From JAFECT01 sp035551675 (GTDB lineage: Bacteria > Pseudomonadota > Alphaproteobacteria > Caulobacterales > Caulobacteraceae): a stretch of DNA of 64,000 bases. The notes under the pieces were generated by a model that saw only the letters and a program-made list of their open reading frames with translations, was not told where the DNA came from and did not search any database. Within the stretch, counting starts at the first letter, position 1. The number at the start of each line of letters is the position of its first letter. A program made the translations under genes and the position numbers. Where the stretch lies: NCBI GenBank assembly GCA_035551675.1, contig DASZMV010000022.1:37611-101610 (forward strand). Direction: 5' to 3'. Of this stretch, positions 13,335 to 21,991 are shown piece by piece.

Positions 13335-15395
13335 TCAGTTCGCGTTGAGCTCCTTCACGAGGTCCTCGCGACCGTAGATCTTGGACAGCGCTTCCTGGAT
13401 CGCCGCGGCGGAGACCGACACGGACCGGTTCATTTTCGGGTCGTAGGCATAGTCGCCGCCGAGCGAATGGATGTTGCCGTCGAACACCGCGCCGATCACG
13501 TCGCCCTTGGCGTTCAGCGTCGGCGAGCCGGAGTTGCCGCCGGTGATGTCGAGCGTGCCGGAGAAGTCGAACACGGTGTCGAGGTTCAGCCTGTCCTTCG
13601 CCGCGTACCAGCTCTGCGGCGGATCGAACGGCGGCAGGCCGGTGGCGCGTTCGAACAGGCCGCCCATGTGGGTGACCGGCGGGATCTGATGGCCGCGTTC
13701 GGTCCAGCCGGCGACGGCGCCGTAGGTGATGCGCGGGCTGAAGGTCGCATCCGGATAGATGCTGTCGCCATAGACCGCGAAACGCGCGGCGGCGATCTTG
13801 GCCTCAGCGGCGGCGATCGGGCCCACGACCCGGGCTTCCCATTCCTTGCGCAGCGCGCGCGCCTGGGGATCGATCGACAGGACGTATTTGATCATCGGAT
13901 CGTCGGAGGCGAGGATTGCCTTTTCGCCGCCGTCCCACAGCGCCTTGCGCGCCTCGACCTTGTCCAGGTGCGAGTCCTTGACCAGACGCGCGGCCAGTTC
14001 CTCGGGCGACTCCTTGCCGAGCAGCAGCTTGGTGTTGGGATCGTCGGCGGTCAGATATTCGCGCGACTTCGACAGCCAGAACTCGAGGTTCAGCTCTTCC
14101 AGACTCGCCTCGACGGGCCGTGGCGCCAGAAGGCCGTGTTCGATCTGAGGCAGGCGCGAGTCGGAATATTCCGGCAGGCGATCGGCCGACAGCTTTTCGC
14201 GTTCGGCCGCGGCGCGCACCAGGGTCTTGGCGTAACTGAACAAAGCCGAGCCGCCGCCGGCGCCCTCGACGGCGGCATAGGGCAGAACAAGGTCGTGCGA
14301 GACCTGTTCGGCGTCGGCGATCTGCTTCCACGGGTCGCCGGTCGAGGCGGCGAGCGTCTTGTTCGCGGCGACGCGAGCGCGCAGCTGCGCCTCCTCGCGA
14401 CGCTTGACCGACATGACGTCTTCCTGCGTCAGCGAGATCATCCGGCCGTTGAAGACCTTGAAGCTGTTCTCCAGGCCTTCGAGGACGTCCTGCCCGACGC
14501 GCGCGTTTTCTTCGGACTCTTCGGTGAAGCGGATCAGGCGGCCGCGGCGTTCGGACAACAGAATGGTGGTGTGCGGCAGCGACCAGTCGCGCGCGCTCTC
14601 GAGCTGGGCGACGGTGTCGCCGCGCGAGGTCGAGCCCGGGTTGCCGACTACGAAGATCGGCTCGCCGGCCTTGGGCGTCTCAGGATTCCAGCGCAGATGG
14701 TCGGGTGTCGCCATCGGCTTGCCGTCGGCGTAAAGGCGCAACAGGCCGAAGTCGAGATTGTAACGGGGAAAGTTGAAGTTGTCGGGATCGCCGCCGAAGA
14801 AGCCGGTCTTGAACTCCGGCGCGAACACCAGACGCACATCGTCGTAGCGACGGAAGGTGTAGAGCTTGTACTGGCCGCCGTTGTAGAGGCTGATCACCTG
14901 ACAGCGGTTCTGCGGCGTGTTCGCGCAGGACGCCTTTTCGATGGCGGCGGTTTCGGCGCCGGTGGCGGCGACGAGATCACGTCCGGCCTTGCCGACACCC
15001 GCGGCTTTCACCTTGCCGGTGACGTCCTGGATCGACTGCAGCACCTCCATGAACATGCCGGGGCAGCGCCTCTCTTCGACCGCCTTGATGTAGCCGTCCT
15101 TCAGATAGTCGACCTGGGCGGTCGACAGCGCCTGCACGCAGCCCGCGACACAGTGGTAGTTGGTGAGCACGAGCCCATTGCCGGAGACTTCCGAGGCCGA
15201 ACAGCCGGGGATACGGCCAGTGCCCAGGCGCACGTGGTCGAGCCAGGCCTTGTCGATGGTCACGCCGTAGGCGGCCTTCACCTTGGCGGCGGGGAAGTTG
15301 TCGAAGGTCCACATGCCCTCGTCCGCCGAGGCGGCGGACGCCGCGAACACCAGCGACAGGGCGGCCGTCCCGGCCATGAAGGTCTTGAAGGTCAC
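13335..15395 (-). CDS. S46-family dipeptidyl-peptidase (DPP7/DPP11-like)
   Basis: A 686-residue exported serine exopeptidase that removes dipeptides from peptide N-termini. The GTG at 15395 is chosen because AAAGGGGAG lies 7 bases upstream; a signal peptide (MAGTAALSLVFAASAASA) follows. Catalytic residues visible are H81 in TNYHC, an Asp in the DPDNFNFPRYNLDFG block and S622 in GGNSGSPTLN. DEGMWTFDNFP at the mature N-terminus is typical of the family, as is the length near 700. Probably periplasmic, supporting peptide use. Monocistronic, with the inverted repeat element beyond its 3' end. Confidence 0.93.
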   Translation of the reverse strand: MTFKTFMAGTAALSLVFAASAASADEGMWTFDNFPAAKVKAAYGVTIDKAWLDHVRLGTGRIPGCSASEVSGNGLVLTNYHCVAGCVQALSTAQVDYLKDGYIKAVEERRCPGMFMEVLQSIQDVTGKVKAAGVGKAGRDLVAATGAETAAIEKASCANTPQNRCQVISLYNGGQYKLYTFRRYDDVRLVFAPEFKTGFFGGDPDNFNFPRYNLDFGLLRLYADGKPMATPDHLRWNPETPKAGEPIFVVGNPGSTSRGDTVAQLESARDWSLPHTTILLSERRGRLIRFTEESEENARVGQDVLEGLENSFKVFNGRMISLTQEDVMSVKRREEAQLRARVAANKTLAASTGDPWKQIADAEQVSHDLVLPYAAVEGAGGGSALFSYAKTLVRAAAEREKLSADRLPEYSDSRLPQIEHGLLAPRPVEASLEELNLEFWLSKSREYLTADDPNTKLLLGKESPEELAARLVKDSHLDKVEARKALWDGGEKAILASDDPMIKYVLSIDPQARALRKEWEARVVGPIAAAEAKIAAARFAVYGDSIYPDATFSPRITYGAVAGWTERGHQIPPVTHMGGLFERATGLPPFDPPQSWYAAKDRLNLDTVFDFSGTLDITGGNSGSPTLNAKGDVIGAVFDGNIHSLGGDYAYDPKMNRSVSVSAAAIQEALSKIYGREDLVKELNAN

Positions 15396-15559
15396 AGCAA
15401 CGCTCCCCTTTGCGGTCCAAAATGCCGCACTTGGTCGAAACACCTACCGCCCTGGGGCCGGGCTTGGCTAGGCCGCTCCCGAAGGCCCGAAAGCTTAAGG
15501 CGATTTAATTAGGCCGCGCTTTGCTGCGGCGCCACAAGGCTCGCCGGGGCCGAATTTCC

Positions 15560-16723
15560 ATGTCGCTTGCGCTTTCGACGCTGATCTACGAGTGGCGACG
15601 CTATATGGCGGCCGTCGTGGCGCTCGCGTTCGCGGGCCTGTTGGTGCTGTCGGTCACCGGTCTGTTCATGGGCATCGGCGAGAGCTTCAACGCGCCGATC
15701 GAACGCTCGCCCGCCGACATCATGGTGCTGGGGCCGACCGCCGACGCCCTGTTCGGCGGCGGCGCGGGCCTGCCGGCGCGCATCGGGCCGCAGATGTACA
15801 TGTATCCAGGCGTCGCGCAGGTGGAAGACCTCGAGCTCAACTTCGCCATCTGGCAGAACGACCCCAACGGCGGCGCGGCGGGCAAGAAGCCGAAGAAGGT
15901 GTCGAGCCAGCAGAACGGCCTCACCACCTACGCCATCGACAATACGCCGGGCTCGGTGACCACGCCGATCGACTTTGGACAGGACCTGCGAACCGCGCTC
16001 GATGAGCCCTACGCCATCGCGCTCGACGAGACCGCGCTCAACCAGCTCGGGGTCAAACTCGGCGACAAGGCGTCGCTCAATGGGACGAGCGTAACGGTGC
16101 GCTACGTGGTTCACGGCTACGCCAACGTGATCAACCCGATGGTTTTCATGTCGCGCCAGACCGCGCTCCTCATCGGCGTCGCACACCAGTCCAACCGGAC
16201 CGGCCCCTTGATGGTCAAGCTGTACGATCCATCGCAGGCGGCGACGATGCGCGACAAGATGAACGCCAACGCGAACGGCCAGTATCGCGCCTGGACGCGC
16301 GGCGATCTGGCCAAGGCGAACCAGAAGTCGCTGCTGAACAACAACGTCATCGGCATCATGCTGTTCGGCGGTCTGGCGCTGGGCGGTCTCGTCGGTCTGG
16401 TGATCACCTGGCAGACGCTGCGCGGCGCCATCTTCGCCAACATCAAGGAATTCGCCAGCCTGCGCGCGCTGGGCGTGCCGATGGGTGCGCTGCGTTGGGT
16501 AATCATGGAGCTGGCGTTCTGGGTCGGCGTCGCCGGCCTCGCTTTCACGGCGGTGATGGTGTGGGGCCTGACCGTGGTCGCCGCCGCTTTCGGCCTGCCC
16601 ATGGCCTATCCGATCGAGTGGGTCGTGGCCGTGGTGGTCATGCTGATGGTGGTCGCGATCGGCTCGGGTTTCCTGTCGCTCGGCGTGTTGAAGAAGAGCC
16701 AACCGGCGGACCTGTTGCGATGA
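15560..16723 (+). CDS. ABC exporter permease, DevC/FtsX type
   Basis: Starting at the ATG at 15560 (MSLALSTLIYEWRRYMAAVV) gives 387 residues; an in-frame start at 15521 only adds a basic stretch. One N-terminal transmembrane helix, a large extracytoplasmic domain (roughly residues 45-265) and three C-terminal helices (MLFGGLALGGLVGLVITW, LAFWVGVAGLAFTAVMVW, VVAVVVMLMVVAIGSGF) are the MacB/FtsX/DevC layout. Its TGA overlaps the ATG of the ATPase gene (ATGA), and a membrane fusion protein follows. The trio corresponds to DevBCA-like or MacAB-like exporters. Substrate unknown. Confidence 0.88.
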   Translation: MSLALSTLIYEWRRYMAAVVALAFAGLLVLSVTGLFMGIGESFNAPIERSPADIMVLGPTADALFGGGAGLPARIGPQMYMYPGVAQVEDLELNFAIWQNDPNGGAAGKKPKKVSSQQNGLTTYAIDNTPGSVTTPIDFGQDLRTALDEPYAIALDETALNQLGVKLGDKASLNGTSVTVRYVVHGYANVINPMVFMSRQTALLIGVAHQSNRTGPLMVKLYDPSQAATMRDKMNANANGQYRAWTRGDLAKANQKSLLNNNVIGIMLFGGLALGGLVGLVITWQTLRGAIFANIKEFASLRALGVPMGALRWVIMELAFWVGVAGLAFTAVMVWGLTVVAAAFGLPMAYPIEWVVAVVVMLMVVAIGSGFLSLGVLKKSQPADLLR

Positions 16724-17439
16724 GCACGAAAGCGATCGAAGCCAAGGGTCTGTCGAAGCGGTTCAGGACCGGCCGCACCCACGTGGACGTGCTCAAGCAC
16801 CTCGACTTCGACTGCGACCACGGCCAAGTGACCATGGTGATGGGTCCGTCGGGCTCGGGCAAGTCGACGCTGATCGCGGCGCTGTCGGGCCTGCTGCGTC
16901 CCGACGAAGGCCAGGTGACCGCGCTTGGCCAGAGCCTGTGGGGCAAGTCGTCCTCCGACATCGACCGCTTCCGCCTGGACCACTGCGGCTTCATTTTCCA
17001 GGGCTTCAACCTGTTCCCCGCGCTGACCGCCCTACAGCAGGTGGAGACGGTGCTGAAATACAAAGGCCTCTCCGCCGAAAAGGCGCGCGCGCGCAGCCGC
17101 GAGGTGCTGGAGGAAGTAGGCTTGGGCAAGCGCATGAACCAGCGGCCGGACTCGCTGTCCGGCGGTGAGAAACAGCGCGTCGCCATCGCGCGCGCCATCT
17201 CCAAGGACCCGCAGCTGCTGTTCGCCGATGAGCCGACCTCGGCGCTCGACAGCGAGAACGGCCAGCTGGTCATCCGCCTGCTGCGCCGCGCCGCCACCGA
17301 ACACGGCGCCGCAGTGATCTGCGTCACCCACGACCCGCGGCTGGAGGCATTCGCCGACCGCGTCATCCATATCGAAGACGGACGCATCCTCGATGACGTT
17401 CGCCGCACGCCCGGATCCGCTCCGGCGCCTGCGCACTGA
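16720..17439 (+). CDS. ABC exporter ATPase, DevA/LolD type
   Basis: A 239-residue ATP-binding subunit: Walker A GPSGSGKST, Q-loop (FIFQGFNLFPALTA), signature LSGGEKQRVAIARAI, Walker B LLFADEPTSALD and H-loop CVTHDPR are all intact. The start overlaps the permease stop by 4 bp, implying translational coupling. The sequence class (MacB/LolD/DevA) fits mechanotransmission exporters. Works with the permease at 15560 and the adaptor at 17452. Confidence 0.93.
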   Translation: MSTKAIEAKGLSKRFRTGRTHVDVLKHLDFDCDHGQVTMVMGPSGSGKSTLIAALSGLLRPDEGQVTALGQSLWGKSSSDIDRFRLDHCGFIFQGFNLFPALTALQQVETVLKYKGLSAEKARARSREVLEEVGLGKRMNQRPDSLSGGEKQRVAIARAISKDPQLLFADEPTSALDSENGQLVIRLLRRAATEHGAAVICVTHDPRLEAFADRVIHIEDGRILDDVRRTPGSAPAPAH

Positions 17440-17451
17440 AGGAACAGACCG

Positions 17452-18444
17452 ATGTTCAAGAAGCCCTGGTTCTGGATTGTCCTGGTGCTGGTCATCGCCG
17501 TCGGCGGCGGCGGCTATGTGCTGGCGCAGAAGAAGGCGGCGCTGATGAAGACCCAGACCGCCGCGGCCATGAAGCAGAGCGCCGCCTCGCCCTACGCCAC
17601 CATCGCCAACGGCAAGGCGGACGTGGAAGGCGGCATCATCAACGTCGCGGCGCGCCGCGCAGGCGTGGTCAAGGCCGTTTACGTCGAGGAAGGCCAGAAG
17701 GTCCGGAAGAACCAGGTCCTCGCGCAGCAGGAGGACGACGACGCGCGCCTGGCGCTCAACAGCGCCATGGCCCAGGTCGGCCAGGCCAAGTCGCAGGTTG
17801 CGCTGATCGAGGTGCAGAAGTCGACCGCGGAGCGCGAGCTCGCGCGCCTGCAGCCGCTGTTGTCGAAGAACTATGTCGCCCATCAGCAGATCGACAACGC
17901 GCGCGACGCGGTGCGCCAGGCCGACGCCAATCTGGGCGCCCAGCGCGCCGCCATCGCCACCGCCGAGGCCGCGGTCGCCGCTGCGCGATACAACGTCGAC
18001 CTCAGCGTCATCCGCGCGCCGGCCGACGGCCTGATCGTGCGTCGTTACGCCAATCCCGGCGCCGGCGCCTCGACCTTGAACGTCTCCAACATGTTCGACC
18101 TCGAGCCCGACACCGGCCGCATCGTGCGCGCCGAGATCGTGGAAAGCGCCCTGCCGCTCGTCGCTGTCGGCCAGGAGGTGGAGCTGGTGCCCGAAGCGGA
18201 CGCGACCAAGCTCTATCCCGGCAAGGTGATCCGCATCTCGGCCCAGTTCGGCGCGCGCAAGCTGCAGTCGGACGATCCCAACGAACGCACCGACGAACGC
18301 GTGGTCGAGGTGGTGGTGTCGGCCGACACCGCGCCGTTCCTGATCGGCCAGCGCGTGCTGGTGAAGTTCCTGAAACCGGGCCACCACGCGGGTGAGCACC
18401 CGACGATCACGGCGGCGACAAAGCCGGCGGTTAAGGCGCACTAA
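17452..18444 (+). CDS. Periplasmic adaptor (HlyD/DevB family) of the ABC exporter
   Basis: A 330-residue membrane fusion protein with one N-terminal transmembrane anchor (WIVLVLVIAVGGGGYVLA). It has a lipoyl-like half (VAARRAGVVKAVYVEEGQKV), a coiled-coil hairpin from about residues 95-175 (AQVGQAKSQVALIEVQKSTA) and the second lipoyl half (VIRAPADGLIVRRYANPGAG). It begins 12 bp after the ATPase gene. It would link the inner-membrane ABC transporter to an outer-membrane channel; none is encoded in this operon, so a TolC-like partner must be shared. Confidence 0.9.
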   Translation: MFKKPWFWIVLVLVIAVGGGGYVLAQKKAALMKTQTAAAMKQSAASPYATIANGKADVEGGIINVAARRAGVVKAVYVEEGQKVRKNQVLAQQEDDDARLALNSAMAQVGQAKSQVALIEVQKSTAERELARLQPLLSKNYVAHQQIDNARDAVRQADANLGAQRAAIATAEAAVAAARYNVDLSVIRAPADGLIVRRYANPGAGASTLNVSNMFDLEPDTGRIVRAEIVESALPLVAVGQEVELVPEADATKLYPGKVIRISAQFGARKLQSDDPNERTDERVVEVVVSADTAPFLIGQRVLVKFLKPGHHAGEHPTITAATKPAVKAH

Positions 18445-18458
18445 CCAACCTTTCCGCT

Positions 18459-18508
18459 CGTCATCCTTGACGATGCGCGGCGCCAGCCGCGTAGCGTCGA
18501 GGATGACG
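18459..18508. repeat. Intergenic inverted repeat, 23-bp arms
   Basis: Arms 18459-18481 and 18486-18508 are imperfect reverse complements (starting CGTCATCC, ending GGATGACG) around a 4-base loop. It stands between the ABC exporter operon and the SDR gene and could act as its transcription terminator or as a dispersed palindromic repeat. Confidence 0.65.
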
Positions 18509-18588
18509 GATGGATTTGGGGTTTAGCTCTTGACCTGAAGTCCAGGCCGCGCCACTGCCGCCTTGGGCGTTAGGGGAGAGACCACACC

Positions 18589-19488
18589 ATGACCGACATC
18601 CGTTTCGACGGCCGTGTGGCCATTGTCACCGGGGCGGGGCGCGGGCTGGGGCGTGAGCATGCGCTGGGGCTGGCGCGGCGCGGCGCCAAGGTGATGGTCA
18701 ACGACTTCGGCGGCGCGCGTGACGGCGAGGGTCACGACGAGGGCCCCGCCGACTCCGTCGTCGCCGAGATCAAGGCGCTGGGCGGCGAGGCGATGGCGCA
18801 CGGAATCTCGGTCACCGACGAGGCGGGCGTCACGGACATGGTGGCCAAGGCCATCGCCGCCTGGGGCAAGGTCGATATCCTGATCGCCAACGCCGGCGTG
18901 CTGCGCGATAAGTCCTTCAGCAAGATGACGGTCGAGGACTTCCGCTTCGTGGTCGAGACGCACCTGATGGGGACGGTGATCTGCGCCAAGGCGGTGTGGG
19001 ACGCCATGCGCGAGCGCAACTACGGCCGCATCGTGGTGACGACCTCGAGCTCAGGCCTCTACGGCAATTTCGGCCAGTCGAACTACGGCGCGGCGAAGAT
19101 GGGCCTCGCGGGCCTGATGCAGACCCTGAAACTCGAAGGCCAGAAGAACGACATCCGCGTCAACGCGCTCGCGCCGGTCGCGGCCACGCGCATGACCGAA
19201 GACATCTTTCCGCCAGAGCTGCTGGCCAAATTCGATCCGTCGGAGGTGACGCCGGGGATGTTGTACCTCGCCAGCGACGACGCGCCGACCGGCGCAATCC
19301 TGTCCGCCGGCGCCGGCGTGTTCGCGCTAACCCGGCTGGTGGAAACCGTCGGCGTGAACCTGGGCGCGAGCGCGACGCCGGAAATGGTGCGCGACGCGTG
19401 GGCGAAGATCACCGACACGGCGGGCGAGGTCGAGCCGAAGGCCGGCCTCGAGCAGTCGCAGAAGATCTTGAAGCTGCTGACGGCGTAG
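18589..19488 (+). CDS. SDR-family dehydrogenase (MFE-2/HSD17B4-like)
   Basis: A 299-residue short-chain dehydrogenase with an SD (GGGGAGAG) before the ATG. The cofactor motif TGAGRGLGREHA, the insertion NDFGGARDGEGHDEGPAD, the NAG motif (IANAGVL) and the catalytic S-Y166-xxx-K170 (NYGAAK) are intact. The N-terminal pattern, with a long loop after the second strand and LRDKSFSKMT, is that of the (3R)-hydroxyacyl-CoA dehydrogenase domain of peroxisomal multifunctional enzyme 2, so an acyl-CoA or steroid substrate is likely. It stands alone and is flanked on both sides by inverted repeats. Confidence 0.85.
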   Translation: MTDIRFDGRVAIVTGAGRGLGREHALGLARRGAKVMVNDFGGARDGEGHDEGPADSVVAEIKALGGEAMAHGISVTDEAGVTDMVAKAIAAWGKVDILIANAGVLRDKSFSKMTVEDFRFVVETHLMGTVICAKAVWDAMRERNYGRIVVTTSSSGLYGNFGQSNYGAAKMGLAGLMQTLKLEGQKNDIRVNALAPVAATRMTEDIFPPELLAKFDPSEVTPGMLYLASDDAPTGAILSAGAGVFALTRLVETVGVNLGASATPEMVRDAWAKITDTAGEVEPKAGLEQSQKILKLLTA

Positions 19489-19512
19489 TACGATCATTCC
19501 CTCAAATTTATT

Positions 19513-19643
19513 CCGTCATCCCGGGCTTGTCCCAGGACCCGGGGTTCGTCTGTGAACCCTTCTGTTCGCAGGTTCGCGCAAGCGCTCACACCAGCTTAGT
19601 TGCGGGCGGAACGCTGGATCCCGGGACAAGCCCGGGATGACGG
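19513..19643. repeat. Intergenic inverted repeat, 25-bp arms
   Basis: Arms 19513-19537 and 19619-19643 (starting CCGTCATCCCGGGCTTG and ending with its complement) match except for one base, with an 81-bp spacer. Repeats with this core are common between genes in alphaproteobacterial genomes. It lies between the convergent SDR and LysR genes. Confidence 0.75.
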
Positions 19644-19672
19644 ACGGGTGTGGGGGCGGGTCCCCCTCGACT

Positions 19673-20656
19673 TCAGTGCTTCTTCTTAAGCGCTTTCAGA
19701 TCGCGCCCGGTTTCCGCGACCAGTTTCACGAACCATGCCTGCGCGGGATCCTTCAAACGGTCCTTGCGGTGCAGCAACCCGACCTCGCCCACGGGTGACA
19801 CGTAGGGCGTGTCCAGCACCGCTGCCCTTCCCGCCTCCACTGAGATTTCCGCCAGGCGCCGCGGCACCAGGGCGGCCATGTCGGAGCGGGCGACGATGGT
19901 CAGGGCGGAAAAGGTGTCGGGCACGATCATGGCGACCATGCGGGTCAGGCCCTGTTGCGTCAGCATGGCTTCGAAGTCGGCGTCGTCGGTGAGGTGGGCG
20001 GTGACGCTGGACGAGGCGTCGGGTTCGGGACGGTCGGGCGACAGGCGCGGCGTCGCCACCATGATGTGCGGGATGTCGCACAGCGCTTCGAGCGAGACGG
20101 GCCCCCTGGCGGCGGGATGACCGGCGCGCACGACCCAGACCACCGTCTCCTCGAACAGCTTTTCGTAGGTGAAGCGCTTGGGGAAAGCCTTGTTGGGGGT
20201 CAGGGCGGCGTCGACCTCGCCGGCGTCGAGGTTCTCGATCAGCCGGCCGTCGGGACCGGTGAGGCGGAGCTGAACGAAGGGCGCCGCCTCGCGCAGGCGC
20301 GCCGCCACCTGGGGCAACAGCACCGCGCTGGTGTAGGGGCCGGCGACCAGGGTGAAGCGGCGGTGCGCGGTGGAAGCGTCGAACACCTGAGGCGTGAGCG
20401 CGCTCTGCAGGTCGGCCAGGGCGGCGCGTACCGCGGGCCCGATCTCCACCGCCCGGGCGGTGGGGCGCATGCCGTCCGAGGTTCGGACGAACAGCTCGTC
20501 GTCCAGGGCGTGGCGCAGGCGGTTGAGCGCATGGCTGACCGCCGACTGGGTCATGCCCAGCCGGGCGCCGGCCCGGGTGACGCTCCGCTCGTCCAGCAGG
20601 GCGTCGAAAATCCTGAGCAGGTTCAGGTCGAGGTTGTTGAAATGCAGATTGCTCAT
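19673..20656 (-). CDS. LysR-family transcriptional regulator
   Basis: A 327-residue regulator with an N-terminal winged helix-turn-helix (LNLLRIFDALLDERSVTRAG, then MTQSAVSHALNRLRHALDDELFVRT) and a type-2 periplasmic-binding-like effector domain from about residue 95. It is divergent from the tripartite efflux operon starting at 20844, the standard layout for a LysR activator of an adjacent transporter operon. The inducer is unknown. The length is slightly above the family norm of about 300. Confidence 0.92.
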   Translation of the reverse strand: MSNLHFNNLDLNLLRIFDALLDERSVTRAGARLGMTQSAVSHALNRLRHALDDELFVRTSDGMRPTARAVEIGPAVRAALADLQSALTPQVFDASTAHRRFTLVAGPYTSAVLLPQVAARLREAAPFVQLRLTGPDGRLIENLDAGEVDAALTPNKAFPKRFTYEKLFEETVVWVVRAGHPAARGPVSLEALCDIPHIMVATPRLSPDRPEPDASSSVTAHLTDDADFEAMLTQQGLTRMVAMIVPDTFSALTIVARSDMAALVPRRLAEISVEAGRAAVLDTPYVSPVGEVGLLHRKDRLKDPAQAWFVKLVAETGRDLKALKKKH

Positions 20657-20843
20657 TTTGCTCGTGACGTAATATCATTTGGCACATTCCGACGCCACGA
20701 CTATCTAGGGCGCGTCCCCACAAGTGAGTCGCGCGAGATCGCGTCGAAATCGCCGGTTGGGGAGTTTCTCAAGCGACGCCGCGCCTCCAGGACTGGGAGC
20801 GCGGCCGTTTGCGCCTATCTGTGATCGATCAGGAGCGTGGGTT
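20657..20843. promoter_or_regulatory. Divergent control region, LysR regulator / efflux operon
   Basis: 187 bp separate the two start codons. The part next to lysR has an A/T-rich patch (GACGTAATATCATTTGGC near 20665-20682) suitable for promoters and LysR boxes. No unambiguous T-N11-A palindrome was identified. Confidence 0.4.
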
Positions 20844-21980
20844 TTGGACGACTCGGGGCCGAAACAAGCAACCGCACAAGCCGCCGCGACGCCGGCCGCA
20901 GGTCCGGACTCCGGGCCCGACTCTGGGCCCGCGACCGAGCGCCCCTCGCTGCTCTCACGCCTGCGCTGGCCGCTGATGATCGGCGGCCCGCTGATCGTGC
21001 TGATCGTGGTGGCGTGGTTCATCATCACCGGCGGCCGCTACCAGTCGACCGACGACGCCTATGTCCAGGCCGACCGCACCCCCGTGTCGGCCAGCGTCTC
21101 GGGCCGGGTGGTCGAGGTCGACGTGAAGGAGAACCAGCACGTCGAAGCCGGCCAGGTCCTGTTCAAGCTCGACTCCCAGACCTTCGCCACCGCGCTCGAG
21201 GACGCGCAGGCGCAACTCGCCGCGGCGCGCCTGCAGGTCAGCGCCCAGAAGGCCGCCTACGGCCAGCAGGTCGCCGGCGTCCAGGCGGCGAACGAGACTA
21301 TCGACTACACCGCGCGTGAAGCCGTCCGTGACAAGCAACTCCTGGACGCGGGCATCATCTCGCGCCAGCAGTACGATCAGGCGGTGCACGCCGCCGACCA
21401 GGCGAAGGCGCAGGCGGCTGCGACGCGTCAACAGGCGGTCGGCGCGCTCGCCACCCTCGGCGGCAACCCGAACATCGCCATCAATGCGCACCCGAGCGTG
21501 CTGCAGGCGCAGGCCATCGTCGATCGCGCCAAGCTGAACCTTTCGTACACGACCATTGTCGCGGCCCAGTCGGGCATCGTCACCCACGTCGACCAGATGC
21601 CCGTCGGCACCTACATCAACGCCGCCCAGCCGGTGTTCTGGCTGGTGTCGGGCGAGCCCTGGGTCGAGGCGAACTTCAAGGAAAACCAGCTCGCCAAGAT
21701 GAAGATCGGCCAGCCGGTGGATATCAGGATCGACGCCCTGCCCCATGACGTCTTCAAGGGCTACGTCGCCTCGTTCAGCCCGGGCACGGGCACGACCTTC
21801 TCCGCCCTGCCGGCGCAAAACGGCACGGGCAACTGGGTGAAGGTGGTCCAGCGCCTGCCCGTCCGCATCAACTTCGACCGGCCGCCGCCGGACATGGCCT
21901 CGCACGCGGGGCTGAGCGCCAAGACCAAGGTGGATACGCGTTCGGGTCCGCAGCAGCCGGCGAGCGCGCGGACGCGCTGA
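20844..21980 (+). CDS. EmrA-like membrane fusion protein
   Basis: The TTG at 20844 is preferred because AGGAG lies 8 bases upstream; the frame is open to an ATG at 20724, but that extension has a low-quality, Arg-rich composition. It gives 378 residues: a cytoplasmic N-terminus with a repeated SGPD motif, one transmembrane helix (WPLMIGGPLIVLIVVAWFII), then GRYQSTDDAYVQADRTPVSA, the EmrA/HlyD lipoyl signature. Next come a coiled coil (about residues 95-200) and the second lipoyl half (YTTIVAAQSGIVTHVDQMPV). It couples the DHA2 transporter to the outer-membrane NodT channel. Confidence 0.9.
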   Translation: MDDSGPKQATAQAAATPAAGPDSGPDSGPATERPSLLSRLRWPLMIGGPLIVLIVVAWFIITGGRYQSTDDAYVQADRTPVSASVSGRVVEVDVKENQHVEAGQVLFKLDSQTFATALEDAQAQLAAARLQVSAQKAAYGQQVAGVQAANETIDYTAREAVRDKQLLDAGIISRQQYDQAVHAADQAKAQAAATRQQAVGALATLGGNPNIAINAHPSVLQAQAIVDRAKLNLSYTTIVAAQSGIVTHVDQMPVGTYINAAQPVFWLVSGEPWVEANFKENQLAKMKIGQPVDIRIDALPHDVFKGYVASFSPGTGTTFSALPAQNGTGNWVKVVQRLPVRINFDRPPPDMASHAGLSAKTKVDTRSGPQQPASARTR

Positions 21981-21991
21981 GGACGCGCGCC

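Noticed and set aside
13281..15512. A 743-codon open frame on the plus strand opposite the S46 peptidase gene
   Set aside because: Its translation is Arg/Gly/Val-rich without motifs and lies wholly antisense to a well-recognised peptidase with intact catalytic triad. Long antisense frames are usual in high-GC3 DNA.
17032..18441. A 469-codon minus-strand frame across the ABC ATPase and adaptor genes
   Set aside because: Overlaps two genes with intact signatures in the opposite strand; composition typical of shadow frames.
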